NCBI RefSeq assembly: GCF_030518235.1
Contig: NZ_JAULSA010000012.1
Coordinates: forward strand, 1 to 64,000
From: Saccharibacillus sp. CPCC 101409
GTDB lineage: Bacteria > Bacillota > Bacilli > Paenibacillales > Paenibacillaceae
Reading direction: 5' to 3'
DNA: 64,000 nucleotides
The notes under the pieces are model-generated. The model saw only the letters and a list, made by a program, of their open reading frames with translations. It made no database searches and had not been told where the DNA came from. A program made the position numbers and the translations under genes. This document shows, in pieces, positions 60,246 through 64,000 of the stretch; the stretch's first letter is position 1; each line of letters starts with the position of its first letter.

Positions 60246-61181
60246 ATGACTCTATTTCACAATAATCCCGATGCGCTGCTGGACGTTCTGATTATCGGCG
60301 GAGGACCCGCCGGCATGAGCGCGGCGCTCGTACTCGGACGCGCGCGGCGCAGCGTGCTCGTGATCGACGAAGCGCTGCCCCGGCATCGGGTAACGAAAGA
60401 ATCGCACGGCTTTCTGACGCGGGACGGCGTATCGCCGTCGGAGCTGCGCCGGGTCGCGCGGGAACAGATCGCGGCTTATCCGACAGTCTCTTTCGTCCAG
60501 ACGGCGGCTGTAGAAGCATCCGGCGAAGACGGGAACTTTAACGTGACCACGACGGAGGGCAAAGTGTATCGCGGCCGCAAGCTGCTGTTCGCGGCAGGGA
60601 TGAAAGACCTGCCAATGGAAATCGACGGGTTGAAAGAGGTATACGGCAGCAGCGCGTTCGTTTGTCCGTACTGCGACGGCTGGGAAATGCAGGACCGGGC
60701 GCTGGCGATTATCGCCGGCGGCGAGTTTGCGCTGCACCTGACGAAGACCGTCTCCGGCTGGTCGAGCGATCTGGCGCTGTTTACGAACGGATTCTCCGAC
60801 TGGGAAGAAGGCGTCAAAGAATCGATCGAGCAAAGAGGCATCCCGGTGTACGAATCGCCGATCCGGCGCATCGAGTCCACCCGGGGCAAAGTACGCAGTA
60901 TCGTGCTCGAAGACGGAACGGAAGTTGAGCGGACGGGAATCTTTTTCGCTCCGCGTCTGGCTCCGGGCACCGATCTGCCGAAGGCGATGGGCTGCGAGAC
61001 GGAAGAAAACGGCAGCATGATCGTGGACGAGTTCAAGAAATCCAATATTCCCGGTATTTACGGCGCCGGGGACGGAGCTTCGCGGATGTACCAGGTGGCC
61101 GCATCGGTCGCCGCCGGCTCGATCGCCGCAGCCATGATGAACTCGGAGCTGCTGGAGAGCGAGTGGCAGGAGCGGGGATAA
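60246..61181 (+). CDS. Thioredoxin-reductase-like FAD/NAD(P) oxidoreductase, 311 aa
   Basis: FAD-binding start DVLIIGGGPAGMSAAL; the redox pair is CPYCDG at ~140-145, where thioredoxin reductase has CATCDG; C-terminal GIYGAGDGA is the second FAD contact. The NADPH loop, usually GGGxxA, reads AGGEFA, a weaker match. The family includes bona fide TrxR, ferredoxin-NADP reductases and disulfide oxidases such as GliT. The Zur-like promoter suggests a zinc-starvation function or thiol management. ATG 60246 follows AAAGGAG. Confidence 0.83.
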   Translation: MTLFHNNPDALLDVLIIGGGPAGMSAALVLGRARRSVLVIDEALPRHRVTKESHGFLTRDGVSPSELRRVAREQIAAYPTVSFVQTAAVEASGEDGNFNVTTTEGKVYRGRKLLFAAGMKDLPMEIDGLKEVYGSSAFVCPYCDGWEMQDRALAIIAGGEFALHLTKTVSGWSSDLALFTNGFSDWEEGVKESIEQRGIPVYESPIRRIESTRGKVRSIVLEDGTEVERTGIFFAPRLAPGTDLPKAMGCETEENGSMIVDEFKKSNIPGIYGAGDGASRMYQVAASVAAGSIAAAMMNSELLESEWQERG

Positions 61182-61214
61182 GCCCTTTTTCACCATGATC
61201 GTCATACTTGCGCC

Positions 61215-61367
61215 TTGTTCAATATCGATTGAGTGTGTAAAATAAAAGACAATTCAAAAAGCCGCAGGCTATCGGGAAGCTTCCTTCTATTACAAGGGAC
61301 CGGAAATCCGGGGGCGAAAGCTCAACGGGCCGGTATAATCAGCGTCCCGGCTCTCCTGCGGCTTTTT
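61215..61367 (+). promoter_or_regulatory. Promoter and structured leader RNA (R5 copy 1) ending in a terminator
   Basis: TTGTTC (61215-61220), 17 bases, TAAAAT. The RNA would start about ten bases before GCCGCAGG (61261-61268), which pairs with CCTGCGGC (61355-61362) followed by TTTTT. Inside, GGGAAGCT can pair with AGCGTCCC, and an extra GC-rich hairpin fills the middle. The arms and the conserved segments CTATCGG..CTTCCTTCT and CAGCGTCCCGGCTCT recur at 62793-62865. No known riboswitch consensus recognised. Confidence 0.65.
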
Positions 61368-61412
61368 GTCGTGCTTTTTATCGATCCGATCAGACGGAGG
61401 AGGAAACAAACC

Positions 61413-61979
61413 ATGACAGAAAATCGCGGAAGTACGGCTTTACTGATGATGGATGTGCAAAACGTGATCGTATCGCGCTACGCTCCCGAAGAAGAAATGC
61501 TCGATCCGTTTCGCCGGGCGCTCGACGCCGCGCGCAGTCACGGCATTCCGGTCATCTTCGTGCGCGTTGGATTCCGTCCGGACGCCGTCAACGTCAGTTC
61601 GCGCAATAAAATGTTCGGACGCCTGGTCGGGATGCCGGACCACCCTCAGGCCGAACAGGGCGCTCAGATCCATGCTTCGCTTAATGCGCGCAGCGACGAA
61701 CCGGTCGTCACCAAAGTTCGCGTGAGCGCATTTGCCGGCAGCGATCTTGAAGTTCTCCTGCGTTCGCAGGGAATCGACACCCTGATCCTGTCGGGTATCG
61801 CCACGAGCGGAGTGGTGCTGTCCACCCTGCGCGAAGCCGCGGACAAGGACTACAAACTGACCGTCCTGTCCGACGCGTGTATCGACTCCGATCCCGACGT
61901 GCACCGCATATTGATCGAAAAAATATTCCCGGTACAGGCGGATGTGCAGACGGTCGACGAATGGACGAACAAGCTGTAG
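61413..61979 (+). CDS. Isochorismatase-like hydrolase without the catalytic cysteine, 188 aa
   Basis: An isochorismatase/nicotinamidase fold. Asp14 in LMMDVQN and Lys101 in VVTKVRVSAF of the usual triad are present. At the Cys position, motif GIATSGVVLST gives Val134 where cysteine hydrolases have TxxCV. Related sequences with this GVV motif exist, so it is likely a defined subfamily rather than damage; true isochorismatases also lack the Cys. ATG 61413 follows GGAGGAGG, 46 bases after the terminator of the R5 leader. Confidence 0.82.
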   Translation: MTENRGSTALLMMDVQNVIVSRYAPEEEMLDPFRRALDAARSHGIPVIFVRVGFRPDAVNVSSRNKMFGRLVGMPDHPQAEQGAQIHASLNARSDEPVVTKVRVSAFAGSDLEVLLRSQGIDTLILSGIATSGVVLSTLREAADKDYKLTVLSDACIDSDPDVHRILIEKIFPVQADVQTVDEWTNKL

Positions 61980-61997
61980 AACAAGGAGGCGAAAAGG

Positions 61998-62396
61998 ATG
62001 GAGTTTCGCTACGATGAAGGTCATGCGGAAGTACTCGAACTCGATGCGTCGCCGGAACGGATCGCCGCAATGCTCGGACTCTTGAACGACAGGGATCGCA
62101 CTTACTGCAGCTTGTCGGTCAACGACGGCTGGTATATTCAATGCGCCGGCACCGCCGAAGCGATGATCGTCGAGGTGCGCGAGCCGCATGTCTCGGGATT
62201 CCGCCATTACGCAATAGGCAAACCGGTACAGCATGAGCGAAAAAGCGGTTTGTTCGGGCTGCGCAAAGAAACGGTGCGCGAAGCGGACGAAACGTTTGAC
62301 GCCGAAGAAACGGCCGCTTTGTTTCGCAGCTTCGAAGAAACGCGCGCGCTGCCGGGCGGTTATGTCCGAAGGGATATGACCGGTGATTTTAAATGA
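61998..62396 (+). CDS. Unrecognised protein, 132 aa
   Basis: 18 bases after the hydrolase gene, ATG 61998 behind AAGGAGGCG. A compact alpha/beta protein: YCSLSVNDGWYIQCAGTAEAMIVEVRE suggests paired strands, followed by a charged helical tail. No membrane segment. It overlaps the next gene by four bases. No family recognised. Confidence 0.65.
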   Translation: MEFRYDEGHAEVLELDASPERIAAMLGLLNDRDRTYCSLSVNDGWYIQCAGTAEAMIVEVREPHVSGFRHYAIGKPVQHERKSGLFGLRKETVREADETFDAEETAALFRSFEETRALPGGYVRRDMTGDFK

Positions 62397-62782
62397 ACAA
62401 GCGTCAACGATCCAAATGGATTCCTTCGCTCTGGCTGGTCGGCGTTTGCCGGGAACAGGGACTCCAGCGCTTTACGCTGTATGCGGTCGACTTCAAGCGC
62501 GGAGCGCGGCTGAGCTGGGGAGAATGGTCCGATGCCGAAGAGCTGCTGCGGTTTCGCGTTCCGCTCAAAACGCGCTCCGGCGGCCGGCGCATCCGTCACA
62601 TCCCGTTCGCCAAGCTGGCCGCGCGCCGCGTCGTCTGGATCGATGCCGGTCCCGAAACGTACAAACGGCTGGAACAAATGCTTTACGGTCCTTTTCGCCA
62701 AAGAGACTGGCTGGAGATGCGGAAGATCGGAACATCGCCATACTTACGCCCTGTTGACCTCCCCGGTCTTTGCCTATACTGA
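62393..62782 (+). CDS. Unrecognised basic protein, 129 aa
   Basis: ATG 62393 overlaps the stop of the previous gene. Strongly basic (many Arg/Lys, e.g. KTRSGGRRIRHIPFAKLAARR) with aromatic residues WIPSLWLVG, consistent with a nucleic-acid or acidic-partner binding protein. A competing frame over the same bases (62383-62757) lacks coupling and looks like a shadow. No family recognised. The downstream R5 promoter begins inside its last codons. Confidence 0.55.
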   Translation: MNKRQRSKWIPSLWLVGVCREQGLQRFTLYAVDFKRGARLSWGEWSDAEELLRFRVPLKTRSGGRRIRHIPFAKLAARRVVWIDAGPETYKRLEQMLYGPFRQRDWLEMRKIGTSPYLRPVDLPGLCLY

Positions 62783-62865
62783 GTTCATCACCGCCGCAGG
62801 CTATCGGAACGCTTCCTTCTAAACGACTCCAAAATCCCAGCGTCCCGGCTCTCCTGCGGCTTTTT
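62754..62865 (+). promoter_or_regulatory. Promoter and structured leader RNA (R5 copy 2) ending in a terminator
   Basis: TTGACC (62754) and TATACT (62775-62780), 15 bases apart, or TGTTGA with 17. GCCGCAGG (62793-62800) pairs with CCTGCGGC (62853-62860), then TTTTT; GGAACGCT pairs with AGCGTCC inside. The ribosome site AAGGAGG of the next gene follows 7 bases after the T-run. It shares arms and inner segments with 61261-61367 but lacks the extra middle hairpin. Confidence 0.65.
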
Positions 62866-62887
62866 CCACTCAAGGAGGTCTTGACCG

Positions 62888-64000
62888 ATGAATACTCCGA
62901 ACCTCGCCATGGATTTGACTTTGCAAACGCTGAATGACATTACGCTGCGCCGCAGCCGCCGTCTCGTCCTGCCCAATATCGAAGGCGCGGCGAACGAGCG
63001 GATGCTGGCGTCTTTTATTAAAAATATCGAAAGTCTCGGCTATACGTTCTCGCCCGAGCTGCTCGAAGCCGCCAAACGGCTGCCGGATCGCGAATTGACG
63101 CATCTTTACTACACAACCGTACCCGTGCTGAGAAGCATGCTCGGCGCTCATATCGAACACCGTCCGATGTACCCGAACTTTCCGGATCAGGTGATGGAAG
63201 CTTCGGACGCCGAGCTGTACCTGCGGGCGGTGCTGCACTATAGATACGGCGCACTGCCGGAAACGAAAGCCAAACCGCGCCCGCTGAGCCTGGATCACAA
63301 AAAGCTCAAACCGATCGGCGTGACGACGGAAAGCGAATTTCTGCGCTCGATGCGCAATCTGGCGGGAGCGAACGGCTCGCTGTCGGACGAAGACAAAGCC
63401 GACCTGGCCGCGGTGCTCCGCAGCGACATCGACCCGAATCTTGTGCTGCCCGAAGAAATGCCGTACAAGGAAAACGCGGCGTTCGTCGCTTCGATCCTGA
63501 TTGAAGAAGAACGGGTCGACGAACGAAGCATGGGCAAATATTTCCGTACGGCGACCGATGTGCTGCGTTTGGCGGCGGGACTGTCGGGACTCGATACCAG
63601 CCTGTCGTGGGCCAAAAAGATCCCGATGCTCACTCTTCCGTTCGCCAATATGTACAACCTGAATCAGCAGCTCAATCCCGAAACGACGCCGAAGCGAAGT
63701 CCGCAGTTCGCTTTCCGCAAATTCAGACGCTGCGAACGCCGGCTGCTGCTCGGGCTGTTGGAGCAAACCGGCGGACCGCTGGAAGATATGCTGCTGTACC
63801 GGGAGCTGTGGAAGCGGCTCGGGGAGATTCTGCATCCCGGCGAGATGCGCGCCCGCTATCCGAAGACATTCGAAGCGTTCACCCGCCTGCGCAGCGATAA
63901 GCAGATTCCGACGTTTCGCAGCGAGACCGAAGCCGGGCTGCATCGCCGCGATCCGGCCGTGATCGACCGGCTGGCCGAACGCCCCGGCGAACTCGCGCGG
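62888..64000 (+). CDS. N-terminal 371 aa of a large protein, possibly MXAN_6230/SCO0854-like (runs off the window)
   Basis: Open from ATG 62888 to the window end. The opening LNDITLRRSRRLVLPNIEGAANERML and then LGYTFSPELLEAAKRL, PMYPNFPDQVMEASDAELYLRAVLHY recall the start of MXAN_6230/SCO0854-family proteins, often encoded near TerD-type stress clusters. The RING cysteines that follow in that family are absent here. LPEEMPYKENAAFVASIL is another conserved-looking block. The comparison is from memory and weak. AAGGAGG is well placed before the start, directly after the R5 leader terminator. Confidence 0.6.
   Translation, partial: MNTPNLAMDLTLQTLNDITLRRSRRLVLPNIEGAANERMLASFIKNIESLGYTFSPELLEAAKRLPDRELTHLYYTTVPVLRSMLGAHIEHRPMYPNFPDQVMEASDAELYLRAVLHYRYGALPETKAKPRPLSLDHKKLKPIGVTTESEFLRSMRNLAGANGSLSDEDKADLAAVLRSDIDPNLVLPEEMPYKENAAFVASILIEEERVDERSMGKYFRTATDVLRLAAGLSGLDTSLSWAKKIPMLTLPFANMYNLNQQLNPETTPKRSPQFAFRKFRRCERRLLLGLLEQTGGPLEDMLLYRELWKRLGEILHPGEMRARYPKTFEAFTRLRSDKQIPTFRSETEAGLHRRDPAVIDRLAERPGELAR

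Noticed and set aside
61261-61362. Known riboswitch (SAM, TPP, guanidine, THF, c-di-GMP, fluoride, ZTP, T-box)
   Set aside because: None of the consensus cores I can recall is present; it is kept as an unrecognised leader.
62383-62757. Alternative 124-aa frame overlapping 62393-62782
   Set aside because: The 62393 frame is coupled to its neighbour by a four-base overlap and has a more plausible protein composition.

Overview
The window looks like chromosome of a GC-rich member of the Paenibacillaceae, and Saccharibacillus is a reasonable guess. The reasons are Bacillota features: strong AGGAGG ribosome sites, a perfect CcpA cre site, a sigma-W consensus promoter, Zur-like and CzrA/SmtB-like operators, XerS, and YesM/YesN-type two-component genes. 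The genus is an inference. I saw no rRNA, tRNA, CRISPR array, prophage or transposase gene.

Layout: 1-975 has no gene and is packed with repeats. 976-4481 (minus) holds a 43-aa membrane peptide, a GH13 neopullulanase-type enzyme and an M20 amidohydrolase. 4692-6879 is a polar amino acid ABC importer with fused binding protein and permease. 7515-9516 holds a MarR regulator with an Arg/Gly-rich tail and NamA. 9680-11736 is pyrK-pyrD plus an LpdD-like gene. 11849-13052 is a sigma-W envelope-stress unit (PspA, DUF350). 13111-18938 holds XerS, a GNAT protein, an aldo/keto reductase, an AI-2E family transporter, and a divergent TetR/ketopantoate-reductase-like pair. 19202-22514 has a Bcr/CflA exporter and the agmatine-to-putrescine pair aguA-aguB.

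22825-26929 has a large hybrid sensor kinase divergent from a yidC paralogue; the yidC gene is preceded by an ORF that looks like a MifM-type arrest leader. 27312-31470 has a spermidine-synthase-like protein, a possible nuclease, and a fused anthranilate synthase. 32115-36181 is a zinc/cadmium module (CDF exporter, ArsR repressor, P1B ATPase) with matching operators. 36760-39413 has a zinc-ribbon membrane protein, a frameshifted Lgt-like gene and a multi-cluster radical SAM enzyme. 39530-47061 has an MFS/SgrR divergent pair, a nucleoside hydrolase, an esterase-GNAT fusion, an IscA-like protein, a Nudix enzyme and an unknown. 47244-50569 is a YhgE-like membrane protein, PadR, and an overlapping pair that includes a degenerate phosphotransferase. 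51790-58423 (minus) is a carbohydrate ABC importer with its YesM/YesN two-component system. 58601-64000 ends with unknowns, a GNAT protein, a thioredoxin-reductase-like enzyme behind a Zur-like box, an isochorismatase-like protein and a partial protein; the last two sit behind matching structured leaders.

The most interesting material is (1) the putative nascent-chain sensor in front of yidC, (2) two transcription units that begin with the same unrecognised leader RNA ending in a terminator, and (3) several families of dispersed hairpin elements whose copies differ by paired changes, one of them nested between duplicated terminators.
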